The position numbers were made by a program, and so were the translations under genes. This document shows, piece by piece, positions 49,938-58,871 of a stretch of 64,000 bases of DNA. The stretch is from Bacteroidota bacterium (GTDB lineage: Bacteria > Bacteroidota > Bacteroidia > Bacteroidales > Prolixibacteraceae): the NCBI GenBank assembly GCA_023412195.1, contig JAEYNZ010000052.1, positions 3,257-67,256 of the forward strand. Direction: 5' to 3'. Position 1 is the stretch's first letter. The number at the start of each line of letters is the position of its first letter. The notes under the pieces were generated by a model. The model was not told the origin of the DNA. It saw only the letters and a list, made by a program, of their open reading frames with translations, and did no database searches.

Positions 49938-51233
49938 CTATTCAGGAAGAACTGTTGTTGTTATATGATCTTCGTTGGCAAACATTTCGGGATCCCATCT
50001 GATTTTCTGCAACTCATTCAGCAATGAATCTTTCATGACGAAGTAATCAGGCAACCTTTCCTTTTGCACCGGCTCTGCAGGCGGTGCTTCCATTTTAAGG
50101 GGATTGATAGGTGTGCCATTTTTAAATACTCGGAAGTCGAGATGAGGCCCGGTTGATAATCCGGTAGATCCGACATAGCCTATGACCTGTCCCTGTTTCA
50201 CCCGTGCACCCTGTGTAATTCCACTGGCAAATCCTTTGAGATGCATATAAACAGTTGTATAAACAGAATTGTGTTTTATTTTCAGGTAATTACCTCCTCC
50301 ATTTGCCTGGTACGCTCTTGTAACCACGGTTCCGTCGCCGATACTTTTTACAGGAGTGCCGGAAGGTGCGGCATAGTCCACTCCGTGATGTGGTCTCGCT
50401 ATTCTTAAAACAGGATGCATTCTGCTGTTGGAGAACCCTGAACTGATTCTTGCAAATTCAAGGGGAGCTTTCAGGAAAGCACGGCGGAGACTGTTTCCAT
50501 TCTCATCAAAATATTCTTGCCGCTCATTCTGCTCAAATCTGAAGGCATAGTTTTCTGTTCCATAATGGTCGAACTGGACTGCATAAATTTCTCCAATTCC
50601 AACTGATACTGAATCTACATATTGTTCTTCGTACACTACCCTGAAGCGGTCTCCTTTCTGAATGGCAAAAAAGTCGATTGTCCAGGCATAAATATCACTG
50701 AGGCGGAGGGCCAGCATTGGATCAAGCCCGTTTTTCTTCATGGTGTTCCATAAAGATGTTTCGATTTCACCATGTGCAGTTTGGATGCGGATTTCTACTT
50801 CCTTTTCTCCATGGTAAACCTTGAGGGAATCAAACAACTCAAAAACATAGTAATCTGTAGCAGAATTTTCATATACAAAATACCGTGCTTCCGATAAAGA
50901 ATCGGCTGTTGTAAAAACAGAATAGTTGTTGCCAACCTTTATTCTTCTAACATCAAATATTTCTTTCGATAATTTTGCAAGTTGATCAATAACTGCCATT
51001 CCTATTCCAAAATCACCAAGGATGTGGCTTAAATGCTGGTTAGGTCGTATTTTACCTTCTTCAATCATAAAAGAATCAACAGGGAATCCATATTTCAGAA
51101 CCGGCGGTTCAGCAATAAGTGAATCTTGTTCAACAACCGCCCTGGATTTGTTTTTGTTGTGCTTAAAATTACATGAATTCAGAAATGCTATTGTTGCTGC
51201 CAGTATGAATATAAGGTTGATATATTTTCTCAT
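49938..51233 (-). CDS. M23-family peptidase lipoprotein with HxD variant
   Basis: Murein-hydrolase-like lipoprotein of 431 aa (lipobox FLNSC near residue 21). The N-terminal two-thirds form LysM-less beta-rich domains. The C-terminal LytM domain (about 280-395) keeps the first metal site HHGVDYAAPSG and the glycine-rich DGTVVTRAYQANGGGN. The final motif reads GPHLDFRVFKNG, where the usual form is HxHFE-like: the second His, a zinc ligand, is Asp. I recall the same HLDFR in other Bacteroidota, so it may be an active variant or a degenerate regulator. It lies 11 bp after the YitT gene. Confidence 0.85.
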   Translation of the reverse strand: MRKYINLIFILAATIAFLNSCNFKHNKNKSRAVVEQDSLIAEPPVLKYGFPVDSFMIEEGKIRPNQHLSHILGDFGIGMAVIDQLAKLSKEIFDVRRIKVGNNYSVFTTADSLSEARYFVYENSATDYYVFELFDSLKVYHGEKEVEIRIQTAHGEIETSLWNTMKKNGLDPMLALRLSDIYAWTIDFFAIQKGDRFRVVYEEQYVDSVSVGIGEIYAVQFDHYGTENYAFRFEQNERQEYFDENGNSLRRAFLKAPLEFARISSGFSNSRMHPVLRIARPHHGVDYAAPSGTPVKSIGDGTVVTRAYQANGGGNYLKIKHNSVYTTVYMHLKGFASGITQGARVKQGQVIGYVGSTGLSTGPHLDFRVFKNGTPINPLKMEAPPAEPVQKERLPDYFVMKDSLLNELQKIRWDPEMFANEDHITTTVLPE

Positions 51234-51244
51234 CAGTTCCCGGT

Positions 51245-52123
51245 TTAAAGTTTAATTTGATCAAATCCCTTTCCATATACGCCCATTACACTGCCCATGG
51301 TTATAAAGGCCTCGGGATCAAGTTCCTTTATCTTTCTGAAAATCTGGCTGGTTTGTTTTTTACGTACCACCGACATAATTATTTTCGTATCTTCCTGGGT
51401 GTACCACCCTTTACCTTCCAGAATAGTAACGCCTCTTATGGCCTCTTTATTGATAAAGTCGGCAATATTTTTATAATTTTTTGAAATGATAAACATCTGT
51501 GCCGACCGGTTTGCCCCACTGAGAAAGGAATCGAGAGAATAGGCGACTACCCACATGGAAACATATCCGTAAACAAGTTTTTCCGGAGAACGGAAAACAA
51601 TATAGGATGAGGCAATGATAATGACATCGCAGTAAAGGATAATTCTACCCGGACTGACATTCCTGTATTTGTTGATAATCATGGCAAAGATATCCGTACC
51701 ACCGGTACTTCCTCCACGGGAGAAAACAACTCCCAGGCCTATACCACATGACATGCCTCCCAACACTGCCGATAAAAACACATCATTTACCAGAGGCTCT
51801 GGAACGATATTCTGAAACAATGCGAATAGAAGCGTCAGCATTAAAATGCTGTAAATGGTTTTTACCCCGAAGTTGGCACCAAGAATTTTTATGGCTATCA
51901 AAACCAGGAAGACATTAGCGGAAAGGTAGGTTATACTTACCGGTATTCCAGTGGCAAAATATATGACAGCCCCTAAACCGCTTATTCCTCCCCCGGTAAT
52001 CTGGGCTGGAATCAAAAATACAAGCCAGCCTGTTGCAAAGAGCGACAGCCCAAAGGTGATAATGATATAATCCTTAATCGAGTCGGCCAGTCTGCGGTTC
52101 ATGTTTATTATTCCTGTAAGCAT
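51245..52123 (-). CDS. YitT family membrane protein (DUF161/DUF2179)
   Basis: Inner-membrane protein of 292 aa: five or six hydrophobic segments in the first ~200 residues, including LFATGWLVFLIPAQITGGGI and FSRGGSTGGTDIFAMIINKY, then a soluble DUF2179 ferredoxin-like domain (RGVTILEGKGWYTQEDTKII). YitT proteins are widespread, and their role is uncertain. The ATG seven codons in (MNRRLADSIKDYI) is an equally good start. It is probably translated with the M23 gene just downstream. Confidence 0.88.
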   Translation of the reverse strand: MLTGIINMNRRLADSIKDYIIITFGLSLFATGWLVFLIPAQITGGGISGLGAVIYFATGIPVSITYLSANVFLVLIAIKILGANFGVKTIYSILMLTLLFALFQNIVPEPLVNDVFLSAVLGGMSCGIGLGVVFSRGGSTGGTDIFAMIINKYRNVSPGRIILYCDVIIIASSYIVFRSPEKLVYGYVSMWVVAYSLDSFLSGANRSAQMFIISKNYKNIADFINKEAIRGVTILEGKGWYTQEDTKIIMSVVRKKQTSQIFRKIKELDPEAFITMGSVMGVYGKGFDQIKL

Positions 52124-52330
52124 TGCAAGATATAAGATTTTTGTTTAAAAAGTGCGCAAAAGAACAATTCGCAGAAAGAAAAAAAGGTGAGGATTATCAG
52201 GAAATCAGTTAACAAGCTTTAAATGTAACCTACCGGAACCTGACAAACTGATTATCAATTGCAAAAGATTATTCGTTTTGCAAAACAAAACAATACTATT
52301 TGGTATTTATATAGAAATTATAACAATTAA

Positions 52331-52975
52331 ATGATGAAAAAAGCAGGCATAATCGGATCAGGCAATGTAGGAGTGGCACTTGCCAAAGGTTTTATACAGT
52401 ATGGCTACGAAACAACACTTTCTTCAAGAAGTGAAGAAAAAAGGAACAAGCTGAAACAGGAAATCCAGGGGGTGAAAACAGATACGCCTGAGAATGTGGC
52501 CCGTGACAATGAACTTATCATTTTTGCAGTTAAGGGAACAGAGGCAAAAGCGGCACTTCAGGAAATTAACCCGGAGAACCTTTCAGGGAAGACTGTGATA
52601 GACACTACCAACCCCATTGCAGATGAAGCTCCTGTAAACGGGGTGCTATCCTATTTTTCTGATATCAATAAAAGCCTGATGGAAGAACTGCAGGCTGCTG
52701 CACCAAATGCTAAATTTGTAAAAGCATTCAGCTGTATTGGGAGTCCGTTTATGGTGAATCCGGCCTTTGAAAGTAAGCCAACCATGTTTATTTGCGGTGA
52801 CGATGAGGCAGCCAAAGATGAGGTAAAAGAAATTCTGGAGCGGTTTGGATGGGAAACCGAGGATATGGGGAATGTTGAAGCTGCACGCGCCATTGAACCC
52901 CTTGCCATTTTGTGGTGCCTCCCGGGGTTCAGGGAAAACCGCTGGACTCATGCGCTGAAACTGCTTAAAATGTAG
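52331..52975 (+). CDS. NADP-dependent oxidoreductase (F420-reductase-like fold)
   Basis: Cytoplasmic Rossmann protein of 214 aa. It starts with KKAGIIGSGNVGVALAKGF, a canonical GxGxxG NADP site, and SRSEEKR after strand two selects NADP. The remainder matches the NADPH-dependent F420 reductase group (IFAVKGTEAKAAL, VIDTTNPI, KAFSCIGSPF). F420 is not expected in this phylum, so the acceptor is probably different. A stand-alone gene with an AT-rich 207-bp spacer upstream. Confidence 0.82.
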   Translation: MMKKAGIIGSGNVGVALAKGFIQYGYETTLSSRSEEKRNKLKQEIQGVKTDTPENVARDNELIIFAVKGTEAKAALQEINPENLSGKTVIDTTNPIADEAPVNGVLSYFSDINKSLMEELQAAAPNAKFVKAFSCIGSPFMVNPAFESKPTMFICGDDEAAKDEVKEILERFGWETEDMGNVEAARAIEPLAILWCLPGFRENRWTHALKLLKM

Positions 52976-53097
52976 CTTATACCTATTTGAATCTTTTTTT
53001 TGATGGTTATTGATTTTCTTGAGGAAGTTCTTCTGTTTCATTATAACTTTTAACTGGCAATAACGTAACAGAAGGTAGAAAATCAACTATAACTACA

Positions 53098-53520
53098 ATG
53101 GAAAAAAACAGATTCAACTCAAAAGTACTGCTTTTAGGTTTATGCCTTTTATTCTTTACAGGTTGTGGCTTTAATCAGCAGAATAAGAAAGAAGCTGATC
53201 CTGTTGCCCAGGACACTGAAGCAGTAGCTCAATTCCAGCAGGAGCAGAAGGATTTGCTGGCAAAGGCAAATACAGAACTTGCTGAATTGAATAAAAAGAT
53301 CATGACTCTGAATGACAAGCTGCGCGGAAAAGCTGGTAAGCTAACCGATGCCCAGAACAAACAGCTGGATGATTGTGAAGCAAAACGCGCGTCCATAAAT
53401 CAGAGGATGCATCAGATCAAAAATGTATCCATGAACGATTGGCCGGCCTTTAAGGCAAGTTTTGAGACTGATCTTGCCGATGTGTGTGCAGGGATTGACA
53501 AAGTTCTGACAGAATTATAA
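53098..53520 (+). CDS. Small lipoprotein with coiled-coil
   Basis: Exported lipoprotein of 140 aa: signal (KVLLLGLCLLFFTGC, lipobox FTGC near residue 23), then a Lys/Glu/Gln-rich helical region with heptad-like spacing (EQKDLLAKANTELAELNKKI), and two Cys (in DDCEAKR and DVCAGID) that could form a disulfide. Not recognised. It ends with a terminator shared with the convergent sucD gene. Confidence 0.65.
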   Translation: MEKNRFNSKVLLLGLCLLFFTGCGFNQQNKKEADPVAQDTEAVAQFQQEQKDLLAKANTELAELNKKIMTLNDKLRGKAGKLTDAQNKQLDDCEAKRASINQRMHQIKNVSMNDWPAFKASFETDLADVCAGIDKVLTEL

Positions 53521-53547
53521 GTCCTTCCTGAAATGAAGTCATAAGAA

Positions 53548-53585
53548 AAAGCCGGCTTCCATTACAGCGGCCGGCTTTAATTTTT
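53548..53585. terminator. Bidirectional terminator between lipoprotein and sucD
   Basis: AAAGCCGGC (53548-53556) pairs with GCCGGCTTT (53570-53578), a perfect 9-bp stem around a 13-nt loop, with A runs before and T residues after. Confidence 0.85.
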
Positions 53586-53594
53586 GGTTTTGCA

Positions 53595-54470
53595 TCACAT
53601 GATGCCCAACTTTTTCTTTACCAGACGCGGGATTTCACCAGGCTCCTTTGCTACCGGGACTCCTGCTTCATCAAACGCCTTTATTTTTTCTTCTGCCGTG
53701 CCTGAACCACTGGATATGATGGCTCCGGCATGTCCCATCCGTTTTCCGGGAGGGGCTGATTGCCCTGCGATAAAGGCAACCACCGGTTTGGTCATATTTT
53801 CCCTGATAAACCTGGCTGCCTGCTCTTCTGCATCTCCGCCTATTTCTCCAATCAGCACAACAGCTTTGGTCTCAGGATCGTTTTCATACATCTGGAGCAG
53901 GTCGATGAAATAGAGGCCTGATACAGGGTCGCCTCCGATGCCTACACAGGTAGATTGTCCAAGATTATTTTCTGTAAGCATGTTAACCACTTCATAGGTT
54001 AAAGTACCTGAACGTGAAATCAGGCCAACATTTCCTTTCTTAAAGATCATGGCAGGCAGAATGCCAATCAGGCATTCATCGGGAGTGATCAGTCCGGGAC
54101 AGTTGGCACCTATCAGCTTTGTCCCGTTTTGTTTCAGCACCCGTGTAGCTTTCATCATATCCTTTACGGGTACTCCTTCCGTTATGCAAACCACAAGGTC
54201 GACTCCTGCATAGCTGGCTTCAAGAATGGCATCACCTGCAAACGGGGCAGGAACAAAAATAACCGATGCATTGGCACCAGTTGCTTTTACTGCTTCTTCC
54301 ACTGTATTGAAAACGGGAATTCCATTTACTTCAGAACCACCCTTGCCGGGAGAGATGCCTCCAACAATGTTGGTTCCGTATTCCTTCATTTTGCCTGCAT
54401 GAAATCCTCCGTCCCGGCCGGTGATACCCTGAACGATAACTTTTGTGTCTTTATTAATTAGAATACTCAT
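53595..54470 (-). CDS. sucD: Succinate-CoA ligase subunit alpha
   Basis: Alpha subunit of the TCA-cycle succinyl-CoA synthetase, 291 aa. The CoA-binding N-terminal domain has VQGITGRDGGFHAGKMKEYG; IGANCPGLITP and SRSGTLTYEVV follow; the phosphorylated His is in MGHAGAIISSGSGTAEEK near residue 247. No signal. It lies 21 bp after sucC and ends facing a bidirectional terminator. Confidence 0.96.
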   Translation of the reverse strand: MSILINKDTKVIVQGITGRDGGFHAGKMKEYGTNIVGGISPGKGGSEVNGIPVFNTVEEAVKATGANASVIFVPAPFAGDAILEASYAGVDLVVCITEGVPVKDMMKATRVLKQNGTKLIGANCPGLITPDECLIGILPAMIFKKGNVGLISRSGTLTYEVVNMLTENNLGQSTCVGIGGDPVSGLYFIDLLQMYENDPETKAVVLIGEIGGDAEEQAARFIRENMTKPVVAFIAGQSAPPGKRMGHAGAIISSGSGTAEEKIKAFDEAGVPVAKEPGEIPRLVKKKLGIM

Positions 54471-54491
54471 TGCTTGTCTTTTTTTTTGCGT

Positions 54492-55625
54492 TTACTTCTG
54501 ACTAAGTTCAATAGCTTTCTGTGCAGCTTCACTCATGGTCGAAACAGTGGGTAACCCGTATTCCCTGATGATTTCGAGGCCTTCTTTGGCATTTGTTCCC
54601 GATAACCGGATAACAATGGGAATTTCAGTTTTGATTTCCTCCAGTGCAGTAACAAGCCCCCTGGCCACATCATCGCAGCGGGTAATCCCGCCAAAAATGT
54701 TGATCATTACAGCCTTTACATTAGAGTCGCTGAGCAATATATTCATTGCCTCCACTACCTTTTCGGGGTTTGATGAGCCACCGATATCCAGGAAGTTGGC
54801 AGGTTCACCGCCATACAGTTTGATCATATCCATGGTTGCCATGGCAAGCCCGGCTCCGTTTACCATGCATCCGATGTTTCCATCCAGCTTAATGTAGGAA
54901 AGCCCCTTTTCATTGCCATCAATTTCTTTGATCTCGTCTTCTGTTGCATCACGCATATCAAGAATGTCCGGCTGGCGGAACAGTGCGTTGTCGTCAAAAT
55001 TCATTTTACCGTCAAGGGCCAGCACCTGTTTATCGGGTGTCAGGACCAGCGGGTTAATTTCTGCCAGTGTTGAATCTGTATCTTCATACAACCGGTAAAG
55101 CTTCATTAAAATAGAAGCAGCCTGGCGCATCTGTTTTGGGTCGCTGAAAAGCTTAAGAGCAATTTTTCTGGCCTGCCATTCCATCAGGCCAAGCGTTGGG
55201 TCAATGCTCAGTTTGATGATTTTCTCGGGCGATACGCGTGCCACTTCCTCAATCTCAACTCCGCCCTCGGCACTTACCATCAATGTTACCGCCTTGGTAT
55301 TCCGGTCATTGATCAATCCGACATAAAATTCCTTTTCTATGTCAGCTGCATCTGCCACCAGCACTTTTTCAACTGTTAGCCCCTTAATATCCATGCCTAG
55401 GATCTGATCTGCCTTTTCAACCGCCTCAGCTTTGGTCTTCGCAAGCTTGACACCACCTGCCTTACCGCGACCTCCTACATGCACCTGGGCTTTTATTACC
55501 CTAAGCCTGTCGGTATCCGGAACATTTTCCATCACATCCTTAACAGTATAACATACTACGCCTTCCGGAACAGGAATCCCATATTTCCTGAATAAATCCC
55601 GGGCCTGATATTCGTGAATTTTCAT
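54492..55625 (-). CDS. sucC: Succinate-CoA ligase (ADP-forming) subunit beta
   Basis: Beta subunit, 377 aa, slightly short of the ~388 usual in proteobacteria. MKIHEYQARDLFRKYGIPVPEG is the hallmark start; the ATP-grasp domain contains VIKAQVHVGGRGKAGGVKLA and LAEINPLVL; the C-terminal ligase domain has GGEPANFLDIGGSSNPEKV and NIFGGITRCDDVA. Together with sucD it forms the complete heterodimer. It is transcribed away from the kdsD-like gene across a 379-bp spacer. Confidence 0.96.
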   Translation of the reverse strand: MKIHEYQARDLFRKYGIPVPEGVVCYTVKDVMENVPDTDRLRVIKAQVHVGGRGKAGGVKLAKTKAEAVEKADQILGMDIKGLTVEKVLVADAADIEKEFYVGLINDRNTKAVTLMVSAEGGVEIEEVARVSPEKIIKLSIDPTLGLMEWQARKIALKLFSDPKQMRQAASILMKLYRLYEDTDSTLAEINPLVLTPDKQVLALDGKMNFDDNALFRQPDILDMRDATEDEIKEIDGNEKGLSYIKLDGNIGCMVNGAGLAMATMDMIKLYGGEPANFLDIGGSSNPEKVVEAMNILLSDSNVKAVMINIFGGITRCDDVARGLVTALEEIKTEIPIVIRLSGTNAKEGLEIIREYGLPTVSTMSEAAQKAIELSQK

Positions 55626-56004
55626 CCGTATATATTTAATTTTTTAAAAGTCAGATGGAACTCGCATGATAAATTTCATCCTTATTCCTTCTAATAAATC
55701 ATGCTCGTCTCATTTTTCGATTTAAGATATTATGAAGTGACCAAATTTACCAATTATTTAAAAACAGATACCTATGAATACATGGCTTTTTTTATGATAT
55801 TTCGCATTGTTAAAACCATCTGGTCTCATAAAGGTTTTGAATGAATGGCAGATATATAAAATTTTATCCTTCGTGTGTCATAAAATTGAAAACGTTGTGT
55901 TCTTTAATGTTTTTTTCAGCATGTTATTTTTCGTGATCCACTAAAATACAGATGATGCAACCCTCGTTTTTTTCCTATAGATTTGCATCAAATTAAGAAG
56001 ATAA
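55626..56004. other. Divergent intergenic region, sucC / kdsD-like
   Basis: AT-rich and without a protein-like frame. On the plus strand TAGATTTG at 55978-55985 fits the -7 consensus but has no TTTG at the right spacing and lies only 20 bp before the start codon. No clear element was found for sucC. Confidence 0.45.
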
Positions 56005-56643
56005 ATGGAAGATCTGATCAAACAGGTTATAGAACAGGAAGCTGAGGCAATTAAAAGGATTCCTGTTAACGAGTCGTTTTCACAGGCAGTGGAAATAATT
56101 TTCAGGCAGGTTCATCAGCGTAAAGGGAAACTGGTAGCCAGTGGCATGGGGAAGGCCGGACAGATCGCCCAGAATATTGCCACCACATTCAGCTCTACAG
56201 GTACACCCGCTGTTTTCCTTCATCCCAGCGATTCACAGCATGGCGATCTGGGGATCATACAGGAGAATGATGTGCTGCTGCTGATTTCCAATTCAGGCAA
56301 AACCCGGGAAATCGTGGAGCTTGTCGGACTGGCCGGAAACCTTTATGAAGGCCTTCCGCTGATTGTAATTTCCGGAAACCCCGACAGTGTACTGGCACAA
56401 AACGCCCATGCATTTATCCATACAGGCAATCCTGAAGAGGTTTGCCCCCTGAAGCTTACTCCCACCACCTCTACAACTGTAATGACAGTTATTGGCGATG
56501 CCCTGGTAATTGGCATGATGACAAAAATCGGATTCAACAGCAGGGATTATGCCAAGCGGCACCATGGAGGTTACCTGGGCGATAAGTCGCGCCTGCAGGC
56601 CGGCAGGGAGTTTTCAGATAATCATCAGGTGGGAAATAAATAA
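56005..56643 (+). CDS. kdsD: Single-domain arabinose-5-phosphate isomerase (SIS, KdsD-like)
   Basis: Cytoplasmic sugar isomerase of 212 aa made of a SIS domain only; it would convert ribulose-5-phosphate to arabinose-5-phosphate, first step to Kdo of LPS. GKLVASGMGKAGQIAQNIA and SSTGTPAVFLHPSDSQHGDLG are the KdsD sugar-binding segments, with VLLLISNSGKTREIVEL and CPLKLTPTTSTTVM following. The two CBS domains of E. coli KdsD are absent; single-domain forms are known in Bacteroides. A phosphohexuloisomerase is the less likely alternative. The isochorismatase gene follows after 50 bp. Confidence 0.85.
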   Translation: MEDLIKQVIEQEAEAIKRIPVNESFSQAVEIIFRQVHQRKGKLVASGMGKAGQIAQNIATTFSSTGTPAVFLHPSDSQHGDLGIIQENDVLLLISNSGKTREIVELVGLAGNLYEGLPLIVISGNPDSVLAQNAHAFIHTGNPEEVCPLKLTPTTSTTVMTVIGDALVIGMMTKIGFNSRDYAKRHHGGYLGDKSRLQAGREFSDNHQVGNK

Positions 56644-56693
56644 CCTGGCATCCGGCACCGGCAGAATTTAATTGTAATCAAATATTGTGAAAC

Positions 56694-57236
56694 ATGAGAA
56701 TTTTAAGGAACGAAACAGCAGCACTGGTAGTAGATATACAGGAAAGGTTGTTTCCTGTAATGTGGGAAAAGGAAAAACTGCTTAAAAATTGTCAGATCCT
56801 GCTGGCAGGACTAAATCACCTGAATATCCCGGTTGTGGTTACCCAGCAATACACCAGGGGGCTGGGTGAAACTGTTGAAGGAATAAAATCGGCTGTTCCG
56901 GATTTTGAGTATATTGAGAAACGTGATTTCAGTTGCTGCGATGAACCCGGTGTAACGGCAAAACTGGCTTCCCTTCAGGTGAAAAACATTCTTGTATGCG
57001 GAATTGAATCTCATGTGTGTGTGCTGCAGACAGCCATAGATCTGAAGGAGCAGGGGTTTAATCCGGTGGTGGTTGCCGACTGTGTTACTTCAAGAACTCC
57101 GGAAAGTATTGAAATCGCCAAAGAAAGGTTCAGGCATGAAGGCATCATGATTACATCGGTTGAATCCATCCTGTTTGAATTGACACGATCTTCGGCATCA
57201 CCCGATTTTAAAGCCATTTCTGCCCTTGTAAAATAA
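56694..57236 (+). CDS. Isochorismatase-family hydrolase
   Basis: Cytoplasmic cysteine hydrolase of 180 aa. The triad is visible: Asp in ALVVDIQERLFP, Lys in the EKRDFSCC region and nucleophile Cys in GIESHVCVLQTA. The segment PVVVTQQYTRGLGETV is common in the YcaC/nicotinamidase-like branch. The substrate is unknown; many members hydrolyse amides or imides. It is probably co-transcribed with the kdsD-like gene upstream. Confidence 0.85.
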   Translation: MRILRNETAALVVDIQERLFPVMWEKEKLLKNCQILLAGLNHLNIPVVVTQQYTRGLGETVEGIKSAVPDFEYIEKRDFSCCDEPGVTAKLASLQVKNILVCGIESHVCVLQTAIDLKEQGFNPVVVADCVTSRTPESIEIAKERFRHEGIMITSVESILFELTRSSASPDFKAISALVK

Positions 57237-57410
57237 GTTGGACTCCTTCTAGTACCTAACCGGCTGTAATAACATGGAATTTTTAAAGTTGCATGCCCTG
57301 ACTGGCGCCGATTGTTTGAATCATGTTAACAAAGAATGATCTGCCATGCCGGCATTCAGAATAAAAAACTCTATTTTTCGGATCTGAAATAAAGTAAAAA
57401 CCAACATCAG

Positions 57411-58841
57411 ATGAGTGGAATTTTTGGCAGCATTTCAAAGAAAGATTGTGTTTCAGCTGTGTTTTATGGAACCGATTACCATTCCCACCTGGGTACCAAA
57501 AGGGCAGGACTTGCATTTTTTAATCCGGCCGATGGGTTTCAGCGAGCCATTCACAGCCTGGAGGATGGTTACTTCAGGACCAAATTTGAAAACGATCTTG
57601 TAAAGTTCAGCGGAAACGCCGGCATTGGAGTCATCAGCGATACGGAAGCACAACCCATCGTTGTGAACTCACACCTGGGCAAATTTGCCATTTGTACCGT
57701 AAGTAAAATTGTGAATGCGGAAGAACTAGAAAGCGAATTCCTGAAGAAAAACCGCACCTTTTCAGAAACCAGCCAGGGCAGTGTAAATCCCTCTGAACTT
57801 ATTGCCATGCTCATTGCTGATGGTGAAGACTTTGTATCAGGCATTGAAAATGTGTTCAACAAAATCAAAGGTTCCTGCTCCATCCTGATTTTAACGGAAA
57901 ATGAACTGATTGCTGCACGCGATAAACTGGGTCGGACACCGGTCGTAATTGGCCGTAACGGTGGCGGCTATTCCATTGCTTCCGAAACATGTGCCTTCTC
58001 CAACCTGGGTTTTGAAATTGAAGGCTTTCTCGGTCCGGGAGAAATAGTCAGGCTGACTGCCGACGGGTACGAACAGCTCAGGAAACCCAATAAAAGGATG
58101 CAGGTGTGTTCTTTTCTGTGGGTCTATTACGGATATCCGCCTTCATACTATGAAGGGATCAATGTGGATGAGGCACGTTACCGTTGTGGTGCAGCGCTGG
58201 CACGTCGCGATACGGTGGAAGCCGATTTTGTGGCAGGCATCCCTGATTCCGGAATCGGCCATGCCATTGGTTACAGCAACCAGCGAAATATACCTTATAT
58301 GAGGCCTTATGCCAAATATACGCCCACCTGGCCCCGGAGCTTTATGCCCCAGAGCCAGGTTCAGCGGGAACTGGTGGCAAAGATGAAACTGATTCCAAAC
58401 CCGGCCATCATCAGGGGGAACAGGGGAATTTTCCTCGATGATTCCATTGTACGGGGTACACAACTGAAAGACAATACCCGTGATCTGTATAATGAAGGAA
58501 TCAAAGAAGTGCATATGCGCATTGCCTGCCCACCCCTTACTTACCCTTGTGAATTCCTGAACTTTTCGCGTTCACGGCAGGTACTTGAACTTGCAACGAG
58601 AAAGGTAATCAGCAGCCTGACAAACGGAAATGAAGCTGATATGAAAAAATATTCCAACCCTGAAACGGAAGAATATAAGTCGATGGTTGAAGGTATACGA
58701 AAAGATCTGGGGCTTACAACGCTGCAGTTCCAGACATTGCCCGACCTGGTGGAAGCGATCGGCTTGCCCCGTGAAAGCCTTTGTACCCATTGCTGGGACG
58801 GAAGCAGTTATTTCGACCATCCGGACGAACAGGGGAATTAA
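57411..58841 (+). CDS. Amidophosphoribosyltransferase paralogue without a glutaminase site (PurF-like)
   Basis: PurF-like protein of 476 aa. PurF normally uses an N-terminal Cys; here the start is MSGIFG, with Ser in its place. The other glutaminase landmarks are gone too: the HxRYPT segment reads AGIGVISDT and the HNGN oxyanion loop reads TVSKIVN. The phosphoribosyl half keeps FLDDSIVRGTQ, the PRPP loop. Four Cys at the positions of the Bacillus [4Fe-4S] ligands are present: C233 (QVCSF), C380 (YPCEF) and C458/C461 (CTHC). It may use free ammonia or another amine, or have changed reaction. Relatives with MSG starts are, as I recall, common in this phylum. Confidence 0.85.
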   Translation: MSGIFGSISKKDCVSAVFYGTDYHSHLGTKRAGLAFFNPADGFQRAIHSLEDGYFRTKFENDLVKFSGNAGIGVISDTEAQPIVVNSHLGKFAICTVSKIVNAEELESEFLKKNRTFSETSQGSVNPSELIAMLIADGEDFVSGIENVFNKIKGSCSILILTENELIAARDKLGRTPVVIGRNGGGYSIASETCAFSNLGFEIEGFLGPGEIVRLTADGYEQLRKPNKRMQVCSFLWVYYGYPPSYYEGINVDEARYRCGAALARRDTVEADFVAGIPDSGIGHAIGYSNQRNIPYMRPYAKYTPTWPRSFMPQSQVQRELVAKMKLIPNPAIIRGNRGIFLDDSIVRGTQLKDNTRDLYNEGIKEVHMRIACPPLTYPCEFLNFSRSRQVLELATRKVISSLTNGNEADMKKYSNPETEEYKSMVEGIRKDLGLTTLQFQTLPDLVEAIGLPRESLCTHCWDGSSYFDHPDEQGN

Positions 58842-58871
58842 TTATCTTTGAATGCCCAAAAATACGATATA

